From NCBI RefSeq assembly GCF_028867935.1, contig NZ_JAPQNS010000008.1, positions 1 to 64,000 of the forward strand: DNA of 64,000 bases, in the 5' to 3' direction. The notes beneath the pieces are model-generated. The model was not told where the DNA came from, did not search any database, and saw only the letters and a program-made list of their open reading frames with translations. Shown one piece after another: positions 7,922 to 16,185 of the stretch. This stretch comes from Flavobacterium sp. SUN052 (GTDB lineage: Bacteria; Bacteroidota; Bacteroidia; Flavobacteriales; Flavobacteriaceae). Position 1 is the first letter of the stretch. The number at the start of each line of letters is the position of its first letter. The translations under genes were made by a program, and so were the position numbers.

Positions 7922-8800
7922 ATGGAACGCTATCTCAAGGCCTTTAGTGACGGCTACACGGGCTACTTCACTTATCTGGTCAACGAAATTCTCCATCCTG
8001 GCTGGCACAACTATTTTTACTGGCTGGTTGGGTTATCGGCAAGCATCTGGCTACTCGAAATCGTCTTCCCCTGGCGCAAAGACCAGCCGGTTTTCCGGCA
8101 GGATTTTTTCACTGACCTGTTTTACCTGTTCTTCAATTTCTTTCTGTTCTCGCTCATTGGCTATAACGCCCTTTCCAACGTTGGGGTGCAGGCATTCAAT
8201 GATTTACTAGGGCTGTTTGGGATACGCAATCTGGTGGCCATCCAGATTCAATCGTGGCCCGTATGGGCACAACTGCTAACCCTATTTGTGGTTCGCGATT
8301 TTGTGCAGTGGCACGTTCATCGGGTGCTGCACGGGGTGCCCTGGATGTGGGAGTTTCACAAAGTTCACCATAGTGTTGAACAGATGGGATTTGCGGCTCA
8401 CCTGCGCTATCACTGGATGGAGACGTTCATTTACCGAATACTGGAGTATATTCCGCTGGCGATGATTGGCTTCGGTATTCAGGATTTCTTTATTGTCCAC
8501 GTGTTTACGTTGGCGATTGGCCATCTGAATCATGCCAACGTCAATCTGCCGATGGGACCGCTACGTTTTTTGTTCAATAGTCCACAGATGCATTTATGGC
8601 ACCACGTCGAGAAACTACCCGACGATCATCCGCACGGCGTCAACTATGGCATCACGCTGAGCATCTGGGATTATCTGTTCCGAACCGCGTATCAGCCCTA
8701 TGACGGAAGCCACCTCAAGCTCGGCTTTCCCAACCTGGCTCAGTTTCCCCATAAATTAGCGGATCAACTGCTGTATCCCTGGCGAAAATTTATACCATGA
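7922..8800 (+). CDS. Sterol desaturase / fatty acid hydroxylase superfamily membrane enzyme
   Basis: A 292-residue integral membrane protein. Hydrophobic segments flank the conserved eight-histidine di-iron pattern: WHVHRVLH, then HKVHHS, later HLNHAN and WHHVEK. Family members hydroxylate or desaturate lipids using oxygen. The real substrate cannot be read from the sequence. It sits between the rhodanese lipoprotein (3 bases upstream) and a small membrane protein (ATGA overlap) in a unit controlled by operator 3, which ties a lipid-type oxygenase to sulfide metabolism. Length is normal and no key histidine seems missing. Confidence 0.82.
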   Translation: MERYLKAFSDGYTGYFTYLVNEILHPGWHNYFYWLVGLSASIWLLEIVFPWRKDQPVFRQDFFTDLFYLFFNFFLFSLIGYNALSNVGVQAFNDLLGLFGIRNLVAIQIQSWPVWAQLLTLFVVRDFVQWHVHRVLHGVPWMWEFHKVHHSVEQMGFAAHLRYHWMETFIYRILEYIPLAMIGFGIQDFFIVHVFTLAIGHLNHANVNLPMGPLRFLFNSPQMHLWHHVEKLPDDHPHGVNYGITLSIWDYLFRTAYQPYDGSHLKLGFPNLAQFPHKLADQLLYPWRKFIP

Positions 8801-9033
8801 AAAAACCATCCCGTTTGTTCAACCCAACCTTTCAGGCATTGCTTTTGGGCTGTTTAAGCCTGGGCCTTGCCCCCTTCCTGCCGGAGCCGCACCTGATTGG
8901 TAAACTCCGGTGGGTATGGGGCGGAGCCGTAGGTATGCAACTCCTTGACTGGGGCGATCTGCTGCTGCACGGCCTGCCCTGGGTGGCTTTACTGGCGTAT
9001 CTGGGGTGGTATTTTTCAGGGACAAAACAATGA
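8797..9033 (+). CDS. Small hydrophobic membrane protein, function unknown
   Basis: A 78-residue protein with two to three hydrophobic stretches (about 12-28 and 58-74, with a weaker one near 40-52) and a basic N-terminus (MKKPSRLF). Its ATG overlaps the stop of the sterol-desaturase-family gene as ATGA, so the two are probably translationally coupled. I do not recognise the family. It may be an accessory subunit of that membrane enzyme; this is inference from the overlap only. Confidence 0.6.
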   Translation: MKKPSRLFNPTFQALLLGCLSLGLAPFLPEPHLIGKLRWVWGGAVGMQLLDWGDLLLHGLPWVALLAYLGWYFSGTKQ

Positions 9034-9075
9034 CATAGATACCCCTCCTGAGCTGATTATAATCAGGTTCGTTTT

Positions 9076-9089
9076 GTAGCATTTATCAC
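9076..9089 (+). promoter_or_regulatory. CRP-type operator 4 (before the second dioxygenase-rhodanese)
   Basis: GTAGCATTTATCAC, with a weakened left half and an intact right half, followed by AGA. The -7 box GAATTTTG ends at 9119, exactly 30 bases past it. It ends 58 bases before the ATG at 9147. Confidence 0.68.
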
Positions 9090-9146
9090 AGAAGTCCTTC
9101 GGATACAAACTGAATTTTGACCCATCATTTTAAACCAGATGGAATC

Positions 9147-10559
9147 ATGAAACTAGAGCAAATGTATACGGGATGTCTGGCTGAAGCAGCCTACTATATT
9201 GAGTCGGAAGGGGAGGTAGCTATTATCGACCCCCTGCGCGAGACCAAACCTTACATTGACCGGGCGGAGGCCGACCAGGCTCAGATCAAATACATTTTTG
9301 AGACTCACTTCCACGCTGATTTTGTGTCGGGCCACCTGGATCTGGCCGCCAAGACAGGCGCTACGATTGTGTTTGGACCTACCGCTCAGCCCTCCTACGA
9401 TGCGCATGTTGCCATCGATGGCGAGGAGTTTTCGATTGGAAAAATCAGAATTCGGGTACTGCATACGCCCGGCCACACGATGGAGTCATCCACGTTTTTA
9501 TTGCTGGACGAAACGGGAAAAGAAACGGCCATTTTCACCGGCGACACCCTGTTTATTGGCGATGTGGGCCGCCCCGATCTGGCCGTCAAAACCGATCTTA
9601 CCCGTGAAGACCTGGCGGGCTACCTCTATGATAGCCTGCACGAGAAAATCCTGACTCTGCCCGATGCGATCATCGTATATCCTGGCCATGGAGCAGGTTC
9701 GGCTTGTGGCAAAAATATGAGCAAGGAAACTACCGACACGCTGGGTAATCAGAAGCTGTTTAACTACGCACTTCGGGCGCAGTCAAAAGAAGCGTTCATT
9801 CAGGAAGTAACAACTGGACTGGCCACCCCGCCCCAGTATTTCCCTAAGAATGCGGTGATGAACAAAACAGGGTATGCCCCTATCGACGATGTACTTAAGC
9901 AGGGAACACAGGCACTGTCGCCTGCGGCCTTTGACGCAGCAGCCAACGAAACGGGCGCTCTTATCCTCGACGTGCGTGAGGCTCAGTCGTTTGCCAAAGG
10001 CTTCATCCCCAACGCCATCAATATTGGGCTCGATGGGCAGTTTGCCGGTTGGGTGGGCACGTTGGTGGTCGATCTGAAACAGCCCCTGTTACTGGTGACA
10101 CCCCAAGGCAGTGAAGAAGAAGCGGTGCTGCGGCTGGCCCGCGTTGGCTACGACAATTGCATTGGTTACCTGGACGGTGGTTTCGAGGCCTGGAAGGCCG
10201 ACAATCGTGAGGTCGATACCATCCCATCTATATTAGCGAACGCCTTTGCCGATCTGATGCTGGCCAACCCGGATTTGCCCGCTTTAGATGTTCGTCGTAA
10301 AAGTGAATATGATTCGGAACACGTAGTTGGTGTGGAGAATTTGCCGCTTGAGACCCTCAACGATAATATGTCCCGTATCGATCGGACTAAAACCTATTAC
10401 GTGCATTGTGCGGGCGGGTATCGTTCCATGGTAGCGCTGTCGATTCTGAGAGCCCGTGGATTTAATAATCTGGTAGATGTGGCTGGTGGATTTGCGGCTA
10501 TCAAAGCCACCGGAAAGCTGACCATCACCGACTATGTTTGCCCAACAACCCTGCTCTAA
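9147..10559 (+). CDS. Second persulfide dioxygenase-rhodanese fusion (CstB/ETHE1-like)
   Basis: A 470-residue paralogue of the protein at 4288 with the same three-module order. The MBL iron site has H54-x-H56-x-D58 with F59 in the fourth position, HTPGH and TGD motifs and PGHGAGSACGK. The first rhodanese module (about 270-355) lacks a catalytic Cys. The second has the loop CAGGYRS at C421, different from CQGGDR in the paralogue, so sulfur acceptors may differ. ATG 9147 is used; an in-frame TTG at 9117 sits inside the predicted -7 box. It is a single-gene unit behind operator 4. Confidence 0.9.
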   Translation: MKLEQMYTGCLAEAAYYIESEGEVAIIDPLRETKPYIDRAEADQAQIKYIFETHFHADFVSGHLDLAAKTGATIVFGPTAQPSYDAHVAIDGEEFSIGKIRIRVLHTPGHTMESSTFLLLDETGKETAIFTGDTLFIGDVGRPDLAVKTDLTREDLAGYLYDSLHEKILTLPDAIIVYPGHGAGSACGKNMSKETTDTLGNQKLFNYALRAQSKEAFIQEVTTGLATPPQYFPKNAVMNKTGYAPIDDVLKQGTQALSPAAFDAAANETGALILDVREAQSFAKGFIPNAINIGLDGQFAGWVGTLVVDLKQPLLLVTPQGSEEEAVLRLARVGYDNCIGYLDGGFEAWKADNREVDTIPSILANAFADLMLANPDLPALDVRRKSEYDSEHVVGVENLPLETLNDNMSRIDRTKTYYVHCAGGYRSMVALSILRARGFNNLVDVAGGFAAIKATGKLTITDYVCPTTLL

Positions 10560-10721
10560 TTTATTCGTTTATGGGACGCTGGCAAATCAGAGGGCAGATG
10601 GTTACCAGCTCACCTTTTTCGATTTCTTCTCACATGGACTTTTACCGATCAGTTGCCCACCCTGTTACTCCGTTTTACACAGCCCCCCGGAGCCTATTTC
10701 TTATTTAAGTCATGAGGCCAT

Positions 10722-10735
10722 GTGACATATATCAC
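10722..10735 (+). promoter_or_regulatory. CRP-type operator 5 (before the DUF2892 gene)
   Basis: GTGACATATATCAC, followed by TGA. The -7-like box TTAGTTTG ends at 10769, which is 34 bases past the palindrome instead of 30, the only site with a clearly different spacing. The ATG at 10783 is 48 bases downstream. Confidence 0.75.
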
Positions 10736-10782
10736 TGACAAAGGCTGTGTGAAGTGCGTCCTTAGTTTGAAAAATCAAGAAC

Positions 10783-10998
10783 ATGAAAAAAAATATGGGT
10801 TCCACCGATCGGGTGATACGGGTAATCATTGCTATTGCCCTCATTAGTTTATACGCCATGGGTGTTATTTCAGGAGTTTGGGCTATTGTGAGTCTAGTCC
10901 TGGCCGGTGTATTTGTGTTGACCAGTCTGGTTAGCAGCTGCCCACTTTATTTACCCTTTGGAATTCGCACGAATCGCATTCATAAAGAAGGCCGCTAG
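10783..10998 (+). CDS. DUF2892-family small inner-membrane protein
   Basis: A 71-residue protein: a cytoplasmic start MKKNMGSTDRVIRV, two transmembrane helices (about 14-32 and 34-50), then SSCPLYLPFGIRTNR. The CPLY-PFGI tail is characteristic of DUF2892 proteins, which are often found beside rhodaneses or fused to them as in E. coli YgaP. The conserved Cys near residue 54 at the membrane edge may take part in sulfane sulfur handling; this is inference. It is the first gene of the unit under operator 5. A short inverted repeat (GAAGCAT/ATGCTTC, 10999-11016) lies between it and the next gene. Confidence 0.85.
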   Translation: MKKNMGSTDRVIRVIIAIALISLYAMGVISGVWAIVSLVLAGVFVLTSLVSSCPLYLPFGIRTNRIHKEGR

Positions 10999-11045
10999 GA
11001 AGCATACCGATGCTTCGACTAGGTGTAATTTATTCAATTACCACC

Positions 11046-11279
11046 ATGATAAACCGATCAAACTGGGGTCTTATTCGGATAGTGAGGCTTGCCGCAGGCA
11101 GCTATATTGTGTGGAACGCCCTGGCCAACCATCAGCTTTTAGTGGGCTTTATAGGTGGTTTTCTTATCATTCAGGCCATACTCAATACCGGCTGCGGAGC
11201 CGGGGGTTGTGGAATCACACTAACGCAGCAATCCATTGGCGAACCTGCTCATGACGTTGAGTATGAAGAAGTTCGATAA
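11046..11279 (+). CDS. Small two-helix membrane protein, YgaP-transmembrane-like, with GCGAGGC motif
   Basis: A 77-residue protein, MINRSNWGLIRIVRLAAGSY and onward, with two hydrophobic helices and a C-proximal NTGCGAGGCGI motif carrying two cysteines. The layout resembles the membrane domain of YgaP-type proteins and DUF2892 relatives. ATG 11046 is preferred over the in-frame ATG 11010, which lies in a small hairpin and adds an atypical stretch. It follows the DUF2892 gene and overlaps the next small gene. Cysteines next to the membrane suggest a sulfur-carrier or transport-accessory role; this is inference. Confidence 0.7.
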   Translation: MINRSNWGLIRIVRLAAGSYIVWNALANHQLLVGFIGGFLIIQAILNTGCGAGGCGITLTQQSIGEPAHDVEYEEVR

Positions 11280-11433
11280 GGTATGGAAGCCTGTCGGGGC
11301 GCTGCTGGGCGCACTGGCGGGCTATCTATACTGGCATGAAGTAGGCTGTCTGATTGTCTGGCGTCAGTCAGGCGTCGTATCGGCTCAACACTTAGAACAG
11401 ATTGTCAATCAGGCAGCAGTAAGTGTTAATTGA
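11263..11433 (+). CDS. Very small membrane protein, start resembling DUF6132-like proteins
   Basis: A 56-residue product from ATG 11263, MKKFDKVWKPVGALLGALAG, then YLYWHEVGC and a polar tail. The G-x-L-A-G-Y-L-Y-x-H-x-V-G-C pattern recalls small DUF6132-type proteins found near rhodaneses, but the remainder does not continue that family (no GTCPITS-type block), so it could be a divergent or damaged member. It overlaps the previous gene by 17 bases in another frame. A second in-frame ATG at 11251 is also possible. Confidence 0.45.
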   Translation: MKKFDKVWKPVGALLGALAGYLYWHEVGCLIVWRQSGVVSAQHLEQIVNQAAVSVN

Positions 11434-11475
11434 GGAAAGTAACCTCAGTTTATGCCATGCATGGTTGACTCGTGC

Positions 11476-11489
11476 GTGATATTTGTCAC
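11476..11489 (+). promoter_or_regulatory. CRP-type operator 6 (before the dihaem cytochrome)
   Basis: GTGATATTTGTCAC, followed by AGA. The -7 box CACCTTTG ends at 11519, exactly 30 bases past the palindrome. The ATG at 11549 is 60 bases downstream. Confidence 0.8.
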
Positions 11490-11548
11490 AGAAGATCAAC
11501 GGAAAACCGATCACCTTTGGCGATGCAAAAAGGTAATGCCTGGCTCGG

Positions 11549-12657
11549 ATGAAATCTTCTGGTAACGACATGGTGGCGCGTAGCCTTCAACAAAGCTTAT
11601 ATGCTCTCCTGGGAGTAATAGGGGTAGCAGCCTGCTTGCTGGTTATTCTGTTGTATCTTGAGTGGAACAAAACCAATTTGACTAGTACCCCTGTCCTTAC
11701 ATCCAGTCTTGAACAGGCACCACCAACAGTTCCCCAGGACACTAATTTTGTTAAGCTCTGGACGGCTCCATCTGAGTGGCGCATGACACGGCTTACGGGG
11801 CAAGAGCAGGATTTGGCCCGGTACGGCCGTGAATTGATTGCTCATACAGCCAACTTCCTTGGCCCACAGGGATCAGTTAAGCCCATTTCCAATGGCATGA
11901 ATTGTCAGAACTGCCACCTCAAGGCAGGTACCCAACCCTGGGGTAATAATTACTCGGCCGTTCAGGCTACCTACCCCAAGTTTCGGGAACGGTCAGGAAC
12001 TGTGGAGAATCAGGTAAAACGGGTGAACGACTGTTTTCAGCGCAGCCTGAATGGAAAGCCACTAGATTCGACCAGCCGCGAAATGCGGGCCATTCTCACC
12101 TACATCAAATGGCTTGGTACCGATGTGCCGTACAAAACAGTACCACGGGGTCGGGTATTTTCAAAACCAAGGGATTGAAACGGGCGGCCGACCCTACCAG
12201 TGGCTTATTGGTTTACGTGCAGAAATGCCAGAGTTGCCATCAGGCATCGGGAGAAGGTCTTTTAGCCGAGGATAAAAAAAGCTATACCTATCCTCCACTC
12301 TGGGGATCAAACAGTTATAATATCGGCGCAGGCCTGTTTCGATTATCGAATCTGGCGGGTTATGTACGGTACAACATGCCCCTGGGTGCCACCTATGAAC
12401 GCCCTCAACTTACCGACGAAGAGGCCTGGGACGTAGCCGCCTATATTAATTCCCGACCTCGACCGACACTAGACCTTAGCCATGACTGGCCTAACCTGGC
12501 TGGTAAGCCTTTTGATCATCCATTTGGGCCGTATGCCGACCCCTTTAGCGAACAGCAGCATAAATACGGACCATTTCGGCCGATCAAAGACTGGAAAGAA
12601 GCCCATAAAATTAAATCGACTCCCAAACTAACGAACCGCCCCTTGGCACAACGATGA
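11549..12657 (+). pseudogene. TsdA-like dihaem cytochrome c, split by a -1 frameshift
   Basis: The first frame (11549-12178) has an N-terminal membrane anchor (about 17-37) and the first haem site CQNCH (residues 119-123). The second frame, entered near 12145, runs GSGIFKTKGLKRAADP and on to the second haem site CQSCH, ending at TGA 12655-12657. Joined, they give a normal-length dihaem protein like thiosulfate dehydrogenase TsdA, which couples thiosulfate and tetrathionate in the periplasm. The junction is a GGGG run where one extra G would restore the frame, so this may be a single-base loss or a sequencing error. The second half overlaps the DsrE start by ATGA, arguing that the gene was intact recently. 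Confidence 0.78.
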
Positions 12658-13082
12658 ACAAGAACCTGTTCCCCCTGCTTATTGGCCTGCTGATGCTGTA
12701 TGCTCCGGCAGTAGCCCAGACAAAAACTGAGACGAAACAACACCGCATTGTCTTTCATCTGGCCACCAGTGACACGACAACCTATAAGGGCTTGATACGG
12801 CAACTGAATAACCTGACCGCACTATGGCCAACGGCCAGTATCGAGGTGGTCGCACACAGTTTTGGCATCGACATCATGCGTAAGGATCGCTCAAAACTGG
12901 AAGCAGACATTCAGGCGCTCAAAAACAAAGGAGTCGCGTTTGCCGTCTGTCAAAACACCATGAAATCGCAGAAACTTACTCCCGAGCAGATGTTACCCCA
13001 GTCTGTTTTTGTCCCGAATGGCCTGGCCGAACTGGTTTTGAAACAGGAAGAAGGGTGGTCCTATATCAAAGTCGGACAGTAA
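12654..13082 (+). CDS. Exported DsrE/DsrF-like sulfur-relay protein
   Basis: A 142-residue protein with a signal peptide (about 1-21, ending APAVAQ) and a DsrE-like domain: RIVFHLATSDTTTYKGLIRQ, then VEVVAHSFGI-type strands and FAVCQNTM with a single conserved Cys at residue 99. DsrE proteins bind sulfane sulfur as a cysteine persulfide. Export implies a periplasmic sulfur carrier, perhaps handing sulfur to or from the cytochrome encoded just upstream (ATGA overlap, same unit). The length suits the family. Confidence 0.8.
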   Translation: MNKNLFPLLIGLLMLYAPAVAQTKTETKQHRIVFHLATSDTTTYKGLIRQLNNLTALWPTASIEVVAHSFGIDIMRKDRSKLEADIQALKNKGVAFAVCQNTMKSQKLTPEQMLPQSVFVPNGLAELVLKQEEGWSYIKVGQ

Positions 13083-13136
13083 CGTTCGAGCGCTCGTCGA
13101 TAGTGGCCTGATAATTTGCCCGAAAAACCGGTTCGT

Positions 13137-13150
13137 GTGACAATTGTCAC
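13137..13150 (+). promoter_or_regulatory. CRP-type operator 7 (before the porin/YeeE unit); perfect palindrome
   Basis: GTGACAATTGTCAC is a perfect palindrome, followed by GGA. A consensus Bacteroidota -7 box TAGTTTTG at 13173-13180 ends exactly 30 bases past it. The ATG at 13185 is only 4 bases after the box, so translation may begin on a very short or leaderless message. Confidence 0.88.
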
Positions 13151-13184
13151 GGACTAGAGTAGTTGAAGCCGGTAGTTTTGGGGC

Positions 13185-14621
13185 ATGAAACCAAATGTAC
13201 AGGCTGTGTTTTGGGTGGTGATGCAGATGGTGTGGTTGGGGGCTTTCACTCCCCTGGCTGCGGCAAGACCCGTTGAGCCCGACTCCATTTCACGGTTCCG
13301 GCAACCAAAAACGGATACACTTTCTAACCGTAAGCCATTCCTGTTGCGCGGCCAGTTGTCAGGTCGCGTACGAACGGTCTGGATGAGTACCCATAATCGG
13401 GCAAGCTTGCCCGATTATTATGCCCTGGCTCTTGGCGCAGGCTTCGGCTATCGGACGGCCCGAATAGCTGGCCATGTAGAACTGGGTGGAAGTGGCTTTT
13501 TTTGCAACAACATGCATTCGTCCGATCTGGCGGCCAAAGACCCGGTTACGGGTCAGCCGAATCGGTATGAAGTGGGCTTATTTAATTTGCAAAAACCCGG
13601 CAGTCATTCGGTGATTAGTCGGCTGGAGGAACTGTATGCTGCCTACCGGTTTGGTAAAAAATCCAGTATTACGCTTGGTCGGCAGTTACCTCATTCACCG
13701 TTTATCAACCCCCAGGATGGCCGCTTATCTCCTACGTTTGTGGAGGGTGTCATTGCTGAATGGAATGAGTTGGCCACTACCAAAGTGCAGCTGGAGTTTC
13801 TGACCCGAATGGCTCCACGCTCCACCGTGGGCTGGCACGGCATAGGCGAAAGTATTGGGTTGTACCCGGTAGGCATTGATGAAACGGGGAAAGCATCTCA
13901 ATACAGGGGTAACACCCAATCAACGAACATCATCCAGGTAGGGATTACCCAGAAAGTGGGCTATGCAACGCTACAGCTGTGGGATACCCGCGTTCAGAAT
14001 GTTTTTAATCTGACCTACGCCCGCGCCGATCTAGTCTGGCCTGTCACCAAAAAGCGGCACTGGATCGGAGGCCTTCAAGTAGCCCGGCAATGGGCTATCG
14101 GCAACGGAGGGAACCCCGACCCAACCAAAGCCTTTAACCAACCGGGGAATCGTTCGCTGGTTTTTTCGGGACGGCTGGGGTATCAAACCACACGGTGGGC
14201 CACGTATGCCAATGCCACCCGGATTACGGCGGAAGGTCGGTTTCTATTTCCGCGTGAATGGGGCCGGGAGCCGTTCTATACCTTCCTGATGCGCGAACGG
14301 AACGAAGGATTTGGCGACGTTACGGCAGTCAGCACGAATTTTTTCTTTACGCCCACCGCTCAGCTCAAAGGCGAAGCAAGCCTGGGTTACTACTGGCTGC
14401 CTGACGTAAAAAACGTGGCCCTGAACAAATACGGCATGCCGGGCTATCGGCAAACAAACCTCAGTATCACCTATCGGTTCAAAGGCGCTCTTAACGGTGT
14501 CGATGCCCAGGCCTTATGGGTCGTCAAAACAGCTATTGGTAATACCTACACCAATGATCGCTATGTGCTCAATAAAGTGGGCATGAACCAACTCAATGTT
14601 ATTCTCAATTATCATTTTTAA
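13185..14621 (+). CDS. Outer-membrane porin, OprD-like
   Basis: A 478-residue protein with a signal peptide (about 1-27, ending LAAA) and alternating amphipathic strands through to a C-terminal aromatic LNVILNYHF, as in outer-membrane beta-barrels. Stretches such as [20 protein letters not shown] are typical of OprD-like porins. It probably admits a sulfur anion such as thiosulfate, since it leads the unit encoding the YeeE/YedE transporter; this is inference. Under the predicted promoter the start codon is almost at the transcription start; an alternative ATG at 13221 would leave a poorer signal peptide. Confidence 0.75.
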   Translation: MKPNVQAVFWVVMQMVWLGAFTPLAAARPVEPDSISRFRQPKTDTLSNRKPFLLRGQLSGRVRTVWMSTHNRASLPDYYALALGAGFGYRTARIAGHVELGGSGFFCNNMHSSDLAAKDPVTGQPNRYEVGLFNLQKPGSHSVISRLEELYAAYRFGKKSSITLGRQLPHSPFINPQDGRLSPTFVEGVIAEWNELATTKVQLEFLTRMAPRSTVGWHGIGESIGLYPVGIDETGKASQYRGNTQSTNIIQVGITQKVGYATLQLWDTRVQNVFNLTYARADLVWPVTKKRHWIGGLQVARQWAIGNGGNPDPTKAFNQPGNRSLVFSGRLGYQTTRWATYANATRITAEGRFLFPREWGREPFYTFLMRERNEGFGDVTAVSTNFFFTPTAQLKGEASLGYYWLPDVKNVALNKYGMPGYRQTNLSITYRFKGALNGVDAQALWVVKTAIGNTYTNDRYVLNKVGMNQLNVILNYHF

Positions 14622-14634
14622 GTCAACTTCCTCT

Positions 14635-15210
14635 ATGTCGTTTATTGAATTTATTCGCCAACCCTGGCCCTGGTATGTGGCCGGTCCGCTGATCGGTCTG
14701 ACCGTCCCCACGCTACTGCTGATTGGCAATAAGTCGTTTGGAATCTCGTCGTCGCTACGGCATGTATGTGCCGCCTGCATGCCCGCTAGCTTACCGTTTT
14801 TCAATTACAACTGGCGAAAAGAAATCTGGAATCTGGTCTTCGTAGTGGGGGTACTGATTGGTGGATTTGTGGCCACCCAGTTTCTGGAAAACCCGGCTGA
14901 TTTCCAGCTTGCTCCGGCCACCGAACAGGCCCTACGCGCGTTCGGCATTCAGGATTTCTCGGGCCTGATGCCAGCCGATCTGTTCTCGACGGCCAATCTG
15001 TTCACCTTGAAAGGATTAATCTTTTTCGTATTTGGTGGGCTGCTGGTCGGCTTTGGTACGCGCTACGCGGGAGGCTGCACGTCGGGTCATGCGATTATGG
15101 GGCTTTCTAACCTGCAATGGCCTTCCCTGGTGGCGACGATCAGCTTTATGGTCGGTGGATTTGCCATGACACATCTTCTTTTACCAATCATTTTTAAACT
15201 GCTCAACTAA
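14635..15210 (+). CDS. YeeE/YedE family sulfur transporter, first half
   Basis: A 191-residue inner-membrane protein with about five hydrophobic segments, a CAACMPAS motif near residues 43-50 and the signature [20 protein letters not shown] around 140-160. The Cys-bearing GG-C-T-S-G-H loop resembles the thiosulfate relay of TsuA/YeeE. It pairs with the next gene (8 bases downstream) to make the transporter normally found as one chain. ATG 14635 is used since the in-frame ATG 14596 lies within the porin gene. Confidence 0.85.
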   Translation: MSFIEFIRQPWPWYVAGPLIGLTVPTLLLIGNKSFGISSSLRHVCAACMPASLPFFNYNWRKEIWNLVFVVGVLIGGFVATQFLENPADFQLAPATEQALRAFGIQDFSGLMPADLFSTANLFTLKGLIFFVFGGLLVGFGTRYAGGCTSGHAIMGLSNLQWPSLVATISFMVGGFAMTHLLLPIIFKLLN

Positions 15211-15217
15211 CCAACCG

Positions 15218-15718
15218 ATGGTACAGACAAAATCGAAACGTAACGCGGCTAATGATCCAGCCTTCGTGTGCTACGTGCCCAATAATATAGAATCGAAAGA
15301 AAGTGGCCTGGCCAACCTGAAATACCTCATTGTAGGACTGCTGTTCGGCATTGTGTTCGTGAAAGCCGAGATCATCTCGTGGTTTCGCATTCAGGAAATG
15401 TTCCGGCTCGACTCCTTTCACATGTACGGCGTAATCGGGAGTGCGGTTGTGGTCGGCCTGATCTCGGTACAACTAATCAAACGCTTTGACATCAAAACCT
15501 TGCAGGGAGAAACGGTGCATATTGCCCCCAAAACCTTTACTAAAGGTCAGATTTACGGCGGGCTCATTTTCGGCCTGGGCTGGGCCATCACGGGGGCCTG
15601 TCCGGGGCCATTGTTTGCTCAGATTGGCAGCGGGTTTGTCGTGGTTCTAGTTACGTTGCTGAGCGCTGTAGCCGGAACGTGGCTCTATGGGTATCTCCGT
15701 GATCGACTACCGTATTAA
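15218..15718 (+). CDS. YeeE/YedE family sulfur transporter, second half (DUF6691-like)
   Basis: A 166-residue membrane protein with four hydrophobic segments and the GWAITGACPGPLFAQIGSGF signature near residues 125-145, the second conserved cysteine loop of YeeE/YedE. It probably forms a heterodimer with the preceding half-size protein to move thiosulfate or another sulfane-sulfur carrier across the inner membrane. Such split pairs commonly lie beside sulfide-oxidation genes. The N-terminal 25 residues are polar and contain one Cys (FVCYVPNN). Confidence 0.85.
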   Translation: MVQTKSKRNAANDPAFVCYVPNNIESKESGLANLKYLIVGLLFGIVFVKAEIISWFRIQEMFRLDSFHMYGVIGSAVVVGLISVQLIKRFDIKTLQGETVHIAPKTFTKGQIYGGLIFGLGWAITGACPGPLFAQIGSGFVVVLVTLLSAVAGTWLYGYLRDRLPY

Positions 15719-15748
15719 TAGGCTTTCAGCCAATATCCATAAATAATC

Positions 15749-16144
15749 ATGCTAAAAGGTCATAAATTAAATAGCATTCTGTTTAACAAATGCCCCCGCT
15801 GTCAGGAAGGTGACTTCTTCAAAACGAAAAGCGCCTTTGATATAAAGCATTTCGACGAGATGCACGACCACTGTTCGTCCTGTGGTCTACGCTACGAGCG
15901 GGAACCCGGCTTTTTTACAGGAGCCATGTACGTGAGTTACGCGCTCTATGTGGCAACCATCGTTAGTTCGTTCGTCCTATTTGTGGTGTTGCTGAATATC
16001 GACGTGCTGAACCTGCTCTGGGGACTCATACCGTTACTTGTTGTGCTGACACCCTTTTACTTTCGGCTTGCCCGGCGTATCTGGATTAATTTCTTTGAAG
16101 ATTATCAGCCTGACAAAACAATCATCAGCCCCACCCAGCGGTAA
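15749..16144 (+). CDS. DUF983 family membrane protein with a zinc-ribbon-like N-terminus
   Basis: A 131-residue protein. The N-terminal half contains CPRC (about 12-15) and CSSCGLRYEREPGFFTGAMY, the paired CxxC and E-PGFF-GAMY pattern of DUF983. Two transmembrane helices (about 64-86 and 90-108) follow. Its function is unknown; the cysteines may bind zinc. It ends the porin/YeeE unit (30-base gap), but DUF983 proteins occur widely outside sulfur loci, so its presence may be incidental. Confidence 0.85.
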   Translation: MLKGHKLNSILFNKCPRCQEGDFFKTKSAFDIKHFDEMHDHCSSCGLRYEREPGFFTGAMYVSYALYVATIVSSFVLFVVLLNIDVLNLLWGLIPLLVVLTPFYFRLARRIWINFFEDYQPDKTIISPTQR

Positions 16145-16171
16145 GGATAAATTTTATTTTATCTTGCTTAT

Positions 16172-16185
16172 GTGATAAACGTCAC
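16172..16185 (+). promoter_or_regulatory. CRP-type operator 8 (before SQR)
   Basis: GTGATAAACGTCAC, followed by TGA. A T-rich -7 box ending TTTG closes at 16215, exactly 30 bases past the palindrome. The ATG at 16235 is 50 bases downstream. The GTG at 16172 is itself in frame with the gene but belongs to the operator. Confidence 0.83.

Noticed and set aside
12143..12150. Programmed -1 frameshift in the cytochrome gene
   Set aside because: A GGGG run without an evident slippery heptamer or downstream hairpin; homologues of this type are normally one continuous frame. Left as decay, phase variation or sequencing error.
13087..13096. CGAGCGCTCG palindrome after the DsrE gene
   Set aside because: Ten bases, no loop and no T tract; too short to support a terminator or operator call.
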